Assembly (NCBI RefSeq): GCF_002257665.1
Contig: NZ_MQWB01000001.1
Coordinates: 3,421,119 to 3,485,118 of the forward strand
Source of the DNA: Rubricoccus marinus
GTDB lineage: Bacteria; Bacteroidota; Rhodothermia; Rhodothermales; Rubricoccaceae
Reading direction: 5' to 3'
Length of the DNA stretch: 64,000 bases
A model generated the notes under the pieces. That model searched no databases. It saw only the letters and a list, made by a program, of their open reading frames with translations, and had not been told where the DNA came from. Below, one piece after another: positions 52,723 to 63,701 of this stretch. Both the position numbers and the translations under genes were made by a program. The stretch's first letter is position 1, and each line of letters opens with the position of its first letter.

Positions 52723-53748
52723 ATGACGCCAGAGGCGCGCCCCGACCTGACGCTCGTCATCCCGGTCTACAACGAGGCCGAGAGCCTGCCTGAGCTGCAA
52801 GCCGCCATCCAGGCCGCGCTCGATGGCGCGGGACTCAGCTTCGAGGTGTGGCTCATCGACGACGGCTCGACCGACGGATCGTGGGCCGAGATCGAGGCCT
52901 CTGGCGAGCGCGACGGCCGCTTTGGCGGCGTGCGGTTCCGCCGCAACTACGGCAAAAGCGCCGCCCTCGCGGCCGGTTTCGAGCGCGCCAGAGGCCGCTA
53001 CGTCGCCACGCTGGACGCGGATTTGCAGGACGATCCGGCCGAGCTTCCCGAGATGGTCGCGCGGCTGGAAGCCGGTGCGGACCTGGTGAGTGGGTGGAAG
53101 CAAAAGCGGCACGATCCGCTGGGCAAGACCATCCCGAGCCGGTTCTTCAACGGCGTCACGCGCCTCGTCTCCGGCATCCCGCTGCACGATTTCAACAGCG
53201 GCATCAAGGCCTACCGGTGTGAGGTAGTCAAGGGCGTCCGCGTCTACGGCGAGTTGCACCGCTACATCCCGCTTCTCGCGAAGTGGGAAGGGTTCGACCG
53301 GATTGAGGAGCAGGTGGTGCAGCACCACCCGCGGAAGTACGGCACGACGAAGTTCGGCCTGGAGCGCTTCCTCAAGGGCTTCCTAGATCTCATCACGGTC
53401 GTCTTCCTGACCCGCTTCGCTCGACGGCCAATGCTGTTCTTCGGCGGGCTGGGCACGCTCGCGTTTCTGCTCGGCTTCGCCATCCTCGCGTGGCTCAGCA
53501 TCGCGAAACTCGCCTTTGGCGACCCCATCGGCGACCGGCCGCTTTTGCTCTTCGGCGTGATGCTGATCCTGCTCGGCGCGCAGTCTTTCCTCGCGGGCCT
53601 GCTCGGCGAGATGATCGTGCGGCCCGAGATGGAGGGCACGGCGCGGCTCGAAATCAGCGACGACCTCCGGCCTCTGGCGCCAGAGGCTATCCAGCCCGAC
53701 GCTGACACGCCAGAGGCCTCTGGCGTCAGGGCCGCCAGCCGAGCGTAA
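52723..53748 (+). CDS. Membrane family 2 glycosyltransferase (polyprenyl-phosphate type)
   Basis: A 341-residue enzyme. The N-terminal GT-A domain begins LTLVIPVYNEAESLPELQAA, has LIDDGSTDGSWAEI and TLDADLQDDPAELPEMVARL, with RFFNGVTRLVSGIPLHDFNSGIKAYR. Two helices at the C terminus (PMLFFGGLGTLAFLLGFAILAWLS and LLLFGVMLILLGAQSFLAGLLGE) anchor it, like GtrB/DpM-type transferases that load sugars on undecaprenyl phosphate. The last ~30 residues are motif-derived (APEA, PEASG). Its last 23 bases overlap the convergent gene at 53726. Confidence 0.9.
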   Translation: MTPEARPDLTLVIPVYNEAESLPELQAAIQAALDGAGLSFEVWLIDDGSTDGSWAEIEASGERDGRFGGVRFRRNYGKSAALAAGFERARGRYVATLDADLQDDPAELPEMVARLEAGADLVSGWKQKRHDPLGKTIPSRFFNGVTRLVSGIPLHDFNSGIKAYRCEVVKGVRVYGELHRYIPLLAKWEGFDRIEEQVVQHHPRKYGTTKFGLERFLKGFLDLITVVFLTRFARRPMLFFGGLGTLAFLLGFAILAWLSIAKLAFGDPIGDRPLLLFGVMLILLGAQSFLAGLLGEMIVRPEMEGTARLEISDDLRPLAPEAIQPDADTPEASGVRAASRA

Positions 53749-54955
53749 GGCCACCATAGGTGGAGCGCACGAAGCCGTCGCCGATGTCGGTGACGCCGTA
53801 GCTGGCCCGCATCGCCAGGCGCTCGCCGATGCGCGTCATCGTGGCATCGCCAGAGGCCAGGCCTGCGAGACGGACCGCGCCGCCGACATCGAGGCCAAGG
53901 CCCCACGTGGAGCCGAACTCCACAAAGCCGTCGCCCTCGAAGTGACCTCGCGTGTAGGAGACTACGTCGAACAGCGTTGCGCGGATGGCACGGCGGCCTT
54001 CTACCGAACCGGCGCCGTCGCCGAGAATGAGGCTGCCCGCGCCGACATCGCCGAAGAACGGATCGCGCACGAGTTCGACGTACTGCGGCACGCCCTCTGG
54101 CGAGACCTCGAAGCCGACGTAACGATCCAGACGGGATGCGGCCTCAATGCGTCCGTCGAGGACAAGGAGTGGCACGCGGCCCGTACCGAGCGCGAGGTCC
54201 AGACCGGCGCGGACGCCGTAGCCCATCACCGCCACGCGGGCGTTGGAAGGGGCGTCGGTCTCCCGGTAGAAGTCCGGGCGCCTGTTGGCGAGCGTGAGGT
54301 TTTGCTGCACGTAGCCCGTCGAGACGTCGAGGATGGGCAAGACCGGGCCTCTGGCGTTGCGGCCAAAAACGGGAAAAGTGACAGCGGCGCCGAGGTCCAT
54401 GGTGAGGCCGGTGGCACGGTCGGACTCCGCGAGTTCACCGCTTGGGAAGAGCTCGACGCCGCGACGCGCGTGGAGCGCGGCCCCCAGGTCGATCTCGACC
54501 GGGCCGGTCCACCCCGCGCCTAGCGCTGCACTCAGAGCGTCCTCATGGGACTCATAGTCAAAAAGGGGCACGCCGGCGTCGCTCGTCCACGTCTGGACGC
54601 CGTAGTCCAGCAGCGTGTAGCTGGCCCCCACGCCCAGCGCCAGAGGCTGTCCGGCGAGACGAACCTCGGCGCCTGCGGCGACGGCGGCGTTCGTGAGACC
54701 GATGGTGTCGCCAAACCCGAAATCACCCGAACGATCTGCTCTCACAAAGAGGCCCCGGGACCGGCCGACGCCCGCCAGGAGCGCGGGGTTGCGGTGGAAC
54801 GCCAGAGGCTCGGCGGTTTGCGCAAACGCCCCCGCGCCAGCCGCCGAGGCATCATCCGCGCTAAACGGAGGGGTCTCGGCCAGGAAGTACGTGCCGACCC
54901 GCTGCGCCGAGGCTGGAGCAGCGAGAAGGAGGATCGCGAGGAGGAGTCCGCGCAT
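53726..54955 (-). CDS. PorV-like outer-membrane barrel protein, copy 1
   Basis: A 409-residue exported protein, signal MRGLLLAILLLAAPASAQ. The N-terminal block (ASAAGAGAFAQTAEPLAFHRNPALLAGVG) holds the N-P-A motif seen in PorV/FadL-type barrels of Bacteroidota, many alternating strands follow, and the end is STYGGLTLGWRP. A relative lies upstream at 55071-56192. Proteins of this type include PorV, which shuttles type IX secretion substrates, but an exact role is not shown. The 3' end overlaps the convergent glycosyltransferase by 23 bases. Confidence 0.72.
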   Translation of the reverse strand: MRGLLLAILLLAAPASAQRVGTYFLAETPPFSADDASAAGAGAFAQTAEPLAFHRNPALLAGVGRSRGLFVRADRSGDFGFGDTIGLTNAAVAAGAEVRLAGQPLALGVGASYTLLDYGVQTWTSDAGVPLFDYESHEDALSAALGAGWTGPVEIDLGAALHARRGVELFPSGELAESDRATGLTMDLGAAVTFPVFGRNARGPVLPILDVSTGYVQQNLTLANRRPDFYRETDAPSNARVAVMGYGVRAGLDLALGTGRVPLLVLDGRIEAASRLDRYVGFEVSPEGVPQYVELVRDPFFGDVGAGSLILGDGAGSVEGRRAIRATLFDVVSYTRGHFEGDGFVEFGSTWGLGLDVGGAVRLAGLASGDATMTRIGERLAMRASYGVTDIGDGFVRSTYGGLTLGWRP

Positions 54956-55070
54956 AACGGTACGGGATAGGTGCGAGCCGAACGTACGGCGCGCATTGCG
55001 TCTCCCTCCTCCCCTTCCGCGTCCTTGCCTTTGCCGTCTCGCCAGAGGCCTCTGGCGAGACGATCCGTCG

Positions 55071-56192
55071 TCACCGCCAGCCGAGCGTAAAGCCCACGTA
55101 GTCGGTCTCGCCAGCCTCGCCGAGGTCGTAGCGCGCCACGTCGCCGCGGAGCGTGAGGCGGTCGCCGAAGGAGAGCAGGCGCGGGTTGTTCGTCGCGGCG
55201 CCGATGGCGCGGACCAGGCCATCGAGCTGGACCCCGATGCCGGCCGAGGTGACGTCCTCCTGCATGTCGCGCTGCATCTGCCCCGCGCGGAGCACGAGCG
55301 TCTCGAACAGCGTCAGCGAGGCGCCGATGCGCGTGGCGTCCTGCTGGTCCGCCTTCTCCATCTCGGCGCGCACGTCGGCGCGGGCCACGCGGAAGCGGAA
55401 GCGGCGGCCGAACTGCTGCGTAAACGCGACCGCGGCACTGCCGCCGAACACGCCGGCCTCTGGCGGCGGCGCGGGAGCGCTGGGGAAGGTGTCGTCCCGC
55501 GTGAAGTAGTCCTCTTGGAGCACGATGTTGCGCCGCGCGTAGCCGCCGGTGATGCGCAGCGAGATCGCAGCCTCGCCGGCCTCATCGGGGCCGCCCAGCA
55601 CGTCGTACGTGATCGCGGTGCCCAGGTCCAAGGTGGTGACTCGGTCGCGGCCGAGCGCACTCCGGTCGCTGATGATGCGCGGCGTCTCGCGGGACTCCCG
55701 GTAGAAGCTGGACCCGCCGATGCGGACGTGGATCGGGCCGTCCCAGCCGATACCGAGGCCGCCGCCGTAGGAGCGCTGCTCGGTGTCGTACGGGTCGAGC
55801 GGGATGCCCAGGGGTCCGTTCTGCTGCACTCCGTCCACGTTGAGCTCGGAGTAGCCGCCGCCCAGCCCCACGTGGAGCGGGTACCCGGCGACCGACGTTC
55901 CCATTCCGATGGACAGCGCCGATGACCCGATAAGCTGATCCTGGTCGCCGAAAGCGTCCGGCGCGAGCCCGGCGGAAAACCGGAGGCCCGGCCGCGCGCC
56001 CGCATCCGCGAGCAGCGCGGGGTTGAACCGCACCGCGTACGGGCTCTCCGTCGGCGCGAACGCCGTGGCGCCCCCCACGCCGACCCCGATGGGAGACACG
56101 AGGAGGTTCTGGAAGGCCGAAACAGCGGTTTGCTGAGCCGCGGCCGGCGCCAGAGGCAGCGCGAGCAGCAGCGCGAGGAGAAAACGTGACAC
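55071..56192 (-). CDS. PorV-like outer-membrane barrel protein, copy 2
   Basis: A 373-residue exported protein, signal MSRFLLALLLALPLAPAAAQ. It shares the N-terminal pattern (GVGVGGATAFAPTESPYAVRFNPALLADAG) and C terminus (ETDYVGFTLGWR) with the next gene and has numerous barrel strands. The GTG at 56190-56192 starts the signal. It is transcribed just before copy 1 with about 115 bases between, including a motif pair near 55040. Type IX secretion or fatty-acid-transport roles are both possible. Confidence 0.72.
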   Translation of the reverse strand: MSRFLLALLLALPLAPAAAQQTAVSAFQNLLVSPIGVGVGGATAFAPTESPYAVRFNPALLADAGARPGLRFSAGLAPDAFGDQDQLIGSSALSIGMGTSVAGYPLHVGLGGGYSELNVDGVQQNGPLGIPLDPYDTEQRSYGGGLGIGWDGPIHVRIGGSSFYRESRETPRIISDRSALGRDRVTTLDLGTAITYDVLGGPDEAGEAAISLRITGGYARRNIVLQEDYFTRDDTFPSAPAPPPEAGVFGGSAAVAFTQQFGRRFRFRVARADVRAEMEKADQQDATRIGASLTLFETLVLRAGQMQRDMQEDVTSAGIGVQLDGLVRAIGAATNNPRLLSFGDRLTLRGDVARYDLGEAGETDYVGFTLGWR

Positions 56193-56332
56193 AGGGATTC
56201 AGGCTGGTGGGGACACGCCGCGTCCGAACCCACTCGGACCGCCGCCGGCACAGTATCGGCACATCTCGCCGGAGGTGAAGCGCCGAGCCTCTGGCGTCGT
56301 CATCTTGTGGGCCGTCACCTACGCCAGAGGCC

Positions 56333-57487
56333 ATCTCGCGCCGCTTTGCCCTTCTCGGTCCGTTTGCGCCCTACCGGGGCGGCATCGCGCACTTCCACGA
56401 CGCCCTCGCGGACGGGCTGGAGGCGCGCGGTCACGACGTTCTGCGCCTCTCCTTCCGCCGCCAGTACCCCGGCGTGCTGTTCCCGGGCACGAGCCAGCTC
56501 GAACCCGACGCGGCGGCCTCTGGCGCCAGCGGCCTGGGTGGCGCCAGCGGCGAGCCGCCGCCGCGCGTGCTGGACACGTTGAACCCGCTCGCGTGGCGCC
56601 GCGCCGTGCGCGAGGTGCGCGAGTGGCGGGCAGACGCGATGGTGTTTCCCTACTGGATGTCCTTTTTCGCGCCGATGTGGGGCGGCATCGTGCGCGGTCT
56701 GGCGCCGGACATCCCGAGCGTGGGGCTGGTCCACAACGCGCTGCCGCACGAGCGCCGCCCCGGCGACCGGCCTCTGGCGCGCTACGCACTCGGGCGGTGC
56801 GAGGGGCTCGTGACGCTTTCCGACCGCGTGCGGCTGGACGTGCAGGCGCTCGGGCTGGGCGAGACCCCGGCGCGGCAGGTGGCGCACCCGGCCTACCGCC
56901 AGTTCGGCGACGCGCTCCCGCGCGGCGAAGCCCGCGCCGCGCTCGGCATCCCGCCAGAGGCCCCGCTGCTGCTGTTCTTCGGTTTCGTGCGCGCCTACAA
57001 AGGCCTCTCCGTCTTGCTAGAGGCGCTGCCCGCCATTCGCCAGAGGCTGCCCGGGGTACAGCTCATCGTGGCCGGTGAGTTCTACGACGACCGGGCGCCG
57101 TACGACGCGCAGATCGCGCGCCTCGGCATCGGCGACGCGGTGCGCATCGAGAGCGGCTACGCCTCGGGCGAGCGCGTGCGGCTGCTGTTCTCCGCCGCTG
57201 ACCTTGTGGTGCAGCCGTACGTCTCGGCCACGCAGAGCGGCGTGGCGCAGGTGGCCTTCGGCCTGGGACGGCCGGTACTGACGACCGACGTGGGCGGCCT
57301 CGCCGAGGCCATCGGCGAAGGCGGGCTCGTTGTGCCGCCCGGAGACCCGGCGCCTCTGGCGGAATCGGCCCTCCGTTTTTTCCAGGAGCCCGGCGTGCGC
57401 CAGAGGCTGACCGCCGGCGCCGCGGCCCAGGGCGACGCGGGCGACTGGGGCCCCGTCGTGGACGCGGTGGAGCAGCTAGCGGGGTAG
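56333..57487 (+). CDS. Family 1/4 glycosyltransferase without a standard start codon
   Basis: A GT-B glycosyltransferase of about 384 residues. The N-terminal Rossmann half begins FALLGPFAPYRGGIAHFHDAL, and the C-terminal half has LLLFFGFVRAYKGLSVLLEALP, VQPYVSATQSGVAQVAFGLGRPVLTTDVGGLAEAI, a nucleotide-sugar-binding pattern typical of GT4. The first in-frame ATG, GTG or TTG is the GTG at 56474, which would delete about 47 residues of the first domain. The frame is open upstream to 56279, so I start at ATC 56333, directly after the motif CGCCAGAGGC. Either a non-standard start or an unnoticed frameshift is involved. Its last 12 bases overlap the convergent STAS-like gene. Confidence 0.75.
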   Translation: MSRRFALLGPFAPYRGGIAHFHDALADGLEARGHDVLRLSFRRQYPGVLFPGTSQLEPDAAASGASGLGGASGEPPPRVLDTLNPLAWRRAVREVREWRADAMVFPYWMSFFAPMWGGIVRGLAPDIPSVGLVHNALPHERRPGDRPLARYALGRCEGLVTLSDRVRLDVQALGLGETPARQVAHPAYRQFGDALPRGEARAALGIPPEAPLLLFFGFVRAYKGLSVLLEALPAIRQRLPGVQLIVAGEFYDDRAPYDAQIARLGIGDAVRIESGYASGERVRLLFSAADLVVQPYVSATQSGVAQVAFGLGRPVLTTDVGGLAEAIGEGGLVVPPGDPAPLAESALRFFQEPGVRQRLTAGAAAQGDAGDWGPVVDAVEQLAG

Positions 57488-57883
57488 CTCGCGCACCGGG
57501 GCGGGCGCCATCTCCTTGAGCCACTCCGTAGCCGCGTCGTAGTCGACAAAGGCACGGACGCGGTGCCCTTTATCCGACGCCGCGGACTCGAAGAACTGCG
57601 CCTTCTCGAACCCCTTTCTGTACACGTCCACAACGGCCGTTGGCGCTTTGGCGAGGCGGGGGTACTGCGCGAGCGCGCGCACCAAGCGGTACATCTCCGG
57701 GTACGAAAGCACGTCCGTGTCGTAGATCTGCCGGAGGTCCACGAGCACGCCCGTGAACGCGCGGTGCGTCTCAGCCAGCCGGTCTGCCTCCTGGACGTTG
57801 GCGATCGCGCGGCCGAGGTTCAGCTTCCCCGCCAGCGCGACAATCAGCAGGCCAGTAGAGGGGTCGAAGTGAACGCGGGACAC
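57476..57883 (-). CDS. STAS/SpoIIAA-like small protein
   Basis: A 135-residue cytoplasmic protein with an alternating alpha/beta pattern: GLLIVALAGKLNLGRAIANVQEADRL, then GVLVDLRQIYDTDVLSYPEMYRLVRAL, and PTAVVDVYRKGFEKAQFFES. This fits the STAS/SpoIIAA-like fold used in anti-anti-sigma or lipid-binding proteins; the usual phosphorylated Ser is not obvious. The GTG start at 57881-57883 begins the first strand. It overlaps the convergent glycosyltransferase by 12 bases. Confidence 0.65.
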   Translation of the reverse strand: MSRVHFDPSTGLLIVALAGKLNLGRAIANVQEADRLAETHRAFTGVLVDLRQIYDTDVLSYPEMYRLVRALAQYPRLAKAPTAVVDVYRKGFEKAQFFESAASDKGHRVRAFVDYDAATEWLKEMAPAPVRELPR

Positions 57884-57934
57884 GACGTAGCAGCCGAGGA
57901 TGAGACCGCACGATACCGATCAGAACGCGCGATG

Positions 57935-57961
57935 TGAAAGAGAGATATGCATATACATACC
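57935..57961. promoter_or_regulatory. AT-rich stretch in a divergent intergenic region
   Basis: AAAGAGAGATATGCATATACATACC stands out in this GC-rich sequence, with TATGCATA as a palindrome. It lies between the divergent STAS-like gene and a methyltransferase and may hold promoter elements for either. Confidence 0.35.
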
Positions 57962-57994
57962 ACCGCGAGCGCCGCCTTTCTCTGCTCGGCACAA

Positions 57995-58012
57995 GCCTCT
58001 GGCGCCAGAGGC
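57995..58012. repeat. Perfect palindrome GCCTCTGGCGCCAGAGGC
   Basis: Full copy of the iterated palindrome in the leader of the methyltransferase gene, about 70 bases before its ATG. Confidence 0.9.
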
Positions 58013-58082
58013 CGCGGTTTCGCACGCGTCTAATCCCGGAGCCGCCTCCGCCGCCGCTACCTTCGCGCACCCCCGCAATCGC

Positions 58083-58904
58083 ATGGACTACGATCCCGTC
58101 AAAGACCGCCTCGGCGCCTTCTTCTGGAAGACCCCGACCCGCACCAAAGCGTTCTTCCGCACGCTCGACGCCGTTTTCCTGCGCTCGTGGTACGTCCGCC
58201 GCGCCCTTCGCGAGATCATCGGCGCGAGCGACCGCCAGAGGCCCTTCCGCGTGCTCGACGCCGGGACCGGGTTCGGGCAGTACGCCTACTGGCTCGTCAA
58301 GACGTTCCCGCACGTGGAGGTGCTGGCCGTGGACGTCAAGCAGGACTACCTGGACCGCGCCCGCGCGTTTCTGGACACCACGCCGTACGCCAGCCGCGTA
58401 ACGTTCGAGCAGCGCGACCTGACCGAGCCGATGGCCGAGGAGGACGCCTTCGACCTCTGCCTGAGCGTCGACGTGATGGAGCACATCGAGGACGACCGCG
58501 CCGTGTTCCGCAACTTCCATCGTGTGCTGGCCTCTGGCGGCCACGTGATCGTCAACACGCCGAGCGATCAGGGCGGCAGCGGCGTGACCGAAGAGGGGGA
58601 CGAGAGCTGGATCGGCGAGCACGTGCGCGACGGCTACAACGCGGGCGAACTGCGCGAAAAGCTGGAGACCGCCGGCCTGGAGCACGTCCGCACGGAGTAC
58701 GGCTACGGCCCGTGGGGCACGGTGGGGTGGCGGCTGCTGGTCAAGTGGCCCATCGCGGCGCTCAACACGACGTGGGCGGCGGCGCCCCTGCTCGCGCCTT
58801 ACTACGCGCTCGCCGGCCCCGCCGGCCTCGCGCTCAACCGCGCCGACCTCGCGCGCGACAACGCCAGCGGCACGGGCCTCACCGTCGTCTCGCGGAAGCC
58901 GTAG
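58083..58904 (+). CDS. Class I SAM-dependent methyltransferase
   Basis: A 273-residue enzyme. FRVLDAGTGFGQYAYWLVKTFPHVEVLAVDV is the SAM-binding motif I and II, and FDLCLSVDVMEHIEDDRAVFRNFHRVLASGGHVIVNTP is the catalytic-loop region of the UbiE/Coq5-like superfamily. The C-terminal part has a hydrophobic stretch (PIAALNTTWAAAPLLAPYYALAG) that may touch the membrane. It follows a group of glycosyltransferase genes, so a role in modifying a glycan or lipid is plausible. The ATG at 58083 is the family-type start. Confidence 0.83.
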   Translation: MDYDPVKDRLGAFFWKTPTRTKAFFRTLDAVFLRSWYVRRALREIIGASDRQRPFRVLDAGTGFGQYAYWLVKTFPHVEVLAVDVKQDYLDRARAFLDTTPYASRVTFEQRDLTEPMAEEDAFDLCLSVDVMEHIEDDRAVFRNFHRVLASGGHVIVNTPSDQGGSGVTEEGDESWIGEHVRDGYNAGELREKLETAGLEHVRTEYGYGPWGTVGWRLLVKWPIAALNTTWAAAPLLAPYYALAGPAGLALNRADLARDNASGTGLTVVSRKP

Positions 58905-58936
58905 CGCCAGAGGCCTCTGGCGGAGACCGCCCGTTC

Positions 58937-58962
58937 AGGGGCGCGCGTGGCGCGCTGCCCCT
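58937..58962. repeat. Second repeat family, core GCGCG-TGG-CGCGC
   Basis: AGGGGC and GCCCCT ends around a palindromic core, downstream of the methyltransferase gene. This 293-base gap (58905-59197) also holds iterated-motif copies at its start and an AT-richer stretch (AACGAATGATGTATCTC) before the next gene; I saw no gene in it. Confidence 0.6.
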
Positions 58963-59197
58963 ATCCGTGGCGCCAGCGCCTCTGGCGCGTGGGGCTGTTC
59001 CACGGGTGAAACAGGACGCGTGTTACCCCCCTCCCGAGCGTAGCGGCTTGGCCCCATCTGGCCACAGGCTGCTCCCATGCAAGCGATGGCATCGCGGGTT
59101 GTTTGTGGGCGCGTGTTGCGTCCGTGACAACGAATGATGTATCTCGCGGCACTGGCGAGGCCTTACGGCCTCTCTCTACACCTCACCCCTTGCTTTC

Positions 59198-59680
59198 ATG
59201 ACGCGTCGCTCTACTGCCCTCACGCTCCTGGTTCTGTTCGCCGCCCCGTTCGTCGCGGGCTGCGGGTCCATCATCCACGGCACCCGCCAGGAGATCATCT
59301 TGAACTCGACGCCAGAGGGCGCGCAGATCCTAGAGAACGGCCAGCCCATCGGCACCACGCCGACCACGCTCCGCTTTAGGCGCGGCGACGATCACCTCCT
59401 CACGTTCCGCCTCGATGGCTACCAAGACGTGCGCGTCACGCTCGACAAAGAGCTGGACGCCACCTCCATGGTGCTCAACCTCCTCTTCGGTGGCCTCATC
59501 GGCTTCGTGGTGGACTTCTCCAACGGCGCCGCCTACGAGCTCGACCCGGACATCGTGGACGTGGTGATGCAGCGCGAAGGCATGAGCGCCGTCGAGGCCC
59601 GCGAGGGCGAGGTCAACGTCGTGTTCTTCACCACCGACCAGGTGGCCGAGGCGATGGCTGCCCAGGCCGCCGCCGAGTAG
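59198..59680 (+). CDS. PEGA-domain lipoprotein
   Basis: A 160-residue exported lipoprotein: MTRRSTALTLLVLFAAPFVAGC gives the lipobox VAGC. Residues about 30-75 (RQEIILNSTPEGAQILENGQPIGTTPTTLRF, then DGYQDVRVTLD) are a PEGA domain, a small surface-associated beta unit. It is followed by a hydrophobic segment near residues 91-108 (MVLNLLFGGLIGFVVDFSNGA) that is common in PEGA proteins with a glycine-rich hairpin. No other domain is seen. Confidence 0.82.
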   Translation: MTRRSTALTLLVLFAAPFVAGCGSIIHGTRQEIILNSTPEGAQILENGQPIGTTPTTLRFRRGDDHLLTFRLDGYQDVRVTLDKELDATSMVLNLLFGGLIGFVVDFSNGAAYELDPDIVDVVMQREGMSAVEAREGEVNVVFFTTDQVAEAMAAQAAAE

Positions 59681-59792
59681 ACCGCCCGCTCTCGCCTCTG
59701 GCGCAGAGCCTGCCCGTGCCCGTTGGCCCCGCCGCCAGAGGCCCATCTGCCCGGCCTCTGGCGGCGTTCCGTTTCCCCCGACTCCTGTTGCT

Positions 59793-60392
59793 ATGCGGTT
59801 TCTCCTGTTCGCACTCGCCTTGTTCCTCGCGCTTCCCGCTACGGCTCAGGATGTTCTCCCAGGACGGGCGTACGAGCCCCCGCTCGACGTTGGGCCGCGG
59901 CGGCAGAACGGACCCCGCTTTGGCGTGACGTACCTCGCCCCCGGCGTGGTCGAGCGGATCAACGACGCCATCGGCCCGAACGATGATGGCGAGGACCGCT
60001 TCAATACGCCGCTCACCACGCAGTTCGGCTGGCAGTTCGAGATCCCGACGTTCCAAGCGGACAATGGCCTGACAGGCGTGGTGGAAGCCGTGCCGCTCAT
60101 CGGTGGCTTGGAGCGGGGGCTGTTCCTGCCCACGTTCACGTTTATCGCGGGCGTTCGCACGCCAAGCGGCTTCGAGGTCGGCGTCGGGCCCAACCTCAGC
60201 CTCACCGGCCTAGCCTCGGTGGAGAGCAGCAGCAGCGAGAGCGGCATCGCCGCGTCGCTCGCCATCGTGGCAGGCAAGAGCATCGACGTGGGCGGCGCGA
60301 ACGTGCCTCTCAACGTCGCCGTCGCGCTTGGCGAAAGCGGCTCACGAATCAGCCTGCTGATCGGCCTGACCACGTCCAACGGACGGTACTAA
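59793..60392 (+). CDS. Secreted outer-membrane-type protein of unknown function
   Basis: A 199-residue exported protein with signal MRFLLFALALFLALPATAQ. The body reads as alternating strands (RFGVTYLAPGVVERIN, LPTFTFIAGVRTPSGFEVGVGPNLSLTG, SGIAASLAIVAGKSIDVGGANVPLNVAVAL) and is probably a small beta-barrel. A similar layout occurs in lipid-associated barrels of Bacteroidota. I do not recognise the family. Confidence 0.65.
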   Translation: MRFLLFALALFLALPATAQDVLPGRAYEPPLDVGPRRQNGPRFGVTYLAPGVVERINDAIGPNDDGEDRFNTPLTTQFGWQFEIPTFQADNGLTGVVEAVPLIGGLERGLFLPTFTFIAGVRTPSGFEVGVGPNLSLTGLASVESSSSESGIAASLAIVAGKSIDVGGANVPLNVAVALGESGSRISLLIGLTTSNGRY

Positions 60393-60526
60393 GGGAGGCC
60401 CCTTAGCGCCGCCTGACCCGAACCGCGCGGGCGCCAGAGGCCGGGGGCCACGGCGCGCTCGTGTGAAAGCCTCTGGCGGAGGCGCAATTCGCACCGCGCC
60501 AGAGGCGCGTCTCCGTAGGTTGCTGA

Positions 60527-62922
<2,396 letters not shown>

Positions 62923-62982
62923 GCCTCTGGCGCGCCGCGTGCGCACCGGCTACGGTCGCCTCTGGCGCTAGAGGCCCAAACG

Positions 62983-63020
62983 CACAACGGCCCCCGCTCC
63001 GAAGAGCGAGGACCGTTGTG
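62983..63020 (-). terminator. Hairpin downstream of tRNA-Glu, possible terminator
   Basis: CACAACGG...CCGTTGTG outer stem and CGCTC/GAGCG inner stem with a CGAA loop, located 18 bases after the 3' end of the tRNA on the minus strand. There is only a short T-run (GTTT) after it, so transcript trimming or termination are both possible. Confidence 0.6.
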
Positions 63021-63038
63021 GTGCGCGTGAGAACGCAG

Positions 63039-63111
63039 TACCGCGTACGGGATTTGAACCCGTGTTACCGCCGTGAGAGGGCGGCGTCCTAGGCCTCTAG
63101 ACGAACGCGGC
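63039..63111 (-). tRNA. tRNA-Glu (anticodon CTC)
   Basis: Folds as a normal 73-base cloverleaf without encoded CCA. The acceptor stem is GCCGCGT/ACGCGGT with a terminal G-U, the D arm GTCT...GGAC, the anticodon stem CCGCC/GGCGG around loop CTCTCAC (anticodon CTC at 34-36), and the T arm ACGGG-TTCAAAT-CCCGT. The discriminator base is A. CCA must be added by the tRNA nucleotidyltransferase encoded at 33411. A hairpin follows after 18 bases. Confidence 0.96.
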
Positions 63112-63179
63112 AGGGTCCGAAGAGACGTGCATCGCACGTCCCAGAGGGGCGTCCAAGATAAAGCGCCTCTGGCGGCGTT

Positions 63180-63665
63180 TCAGCCCTCCAACGTCATCTT
63201 CACGTGCGGGATGCCGACGTCCCAGAACACGTCGCCAGAGGCCTGGAAGCCCCACGTGCCGTAAAAGCCACGGAGGTGGTCCTGCGCGTAGAGCATGAAG
63301 CGTGTGTGGCCTTCGCGCCGGGCGTCCGCCAGCGCGGCCTCTACCATCGCGCGCCCGTAGCCGTGGCCGCGGGCCTCTGGCGCGACGGCGAAGCGCTCCA
63401 GCTTGGCCCACGTCTCACCCGCGGCCTCGACGGGCCGCCAGCGGCAGACGGCGGCGGGCCGCTCGCCCTCGAAGCCGAGCAGGTGGCGGCACGTGCGTCC
63501 CTGATCCGTGGGCCAGTCATACGCGTCCCACTCTTCCTCGGGCGGGCACGCCTGCTCCTCCACGAACACGCGGTGGCGCAACGCGCGCGCGGCCTCCCAG
63601 AGCGCGGCGTCGGTCACGGGCAGGATCGCCAGAGGCGGATGCATCGCGAGGGAGGTCTCGGCCAC
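63180..63665 (-). CDS. GNAT N-acetyltransferase (ElaA-like)
   Basis: A 161-residue GNAT protein. The N-terminal block LRHRVFVEEQACPPEEEWDAYD matches the acceptor-side region of ElaA-like enzymes. The acetyl-CoA-binding motif A is WAKLERFAVAPEARGHGYGRAMVEAAL, and the second half ends with FYGTWGFQASG. Substrate unknown. GTG at 63663-63665 or ATG at 63642-63644 may be the start; the ATG gives 154 residues. Confidence 0.85.
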   Translation of the reverse strand: MAETSLAMHPPLAILPVTDAALWEAARALRHRVFVEEQACPPEEEWDAYDWPTDQGRTCRHLLGFEGERPAAVCRWRPVEAAGETWAKLERFAVAPEARGHGYGRAMVEAALADARREGHTRFMLYAQDHLRGFYGTWGFQASGDVFWDVGIPHVKMTLEG

Positions 63666-63701
63666 GCCTCTGGCGCCGGGGTGGCGCCAGAGGCGTGCGG
63701 G

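Noticed and set aside
56474-57487. Glycosyltransferase starting at the GTG at 56474
   Set aside because: This removes the first strand and glycine-rich loop, which are plainly present in frame upstream.
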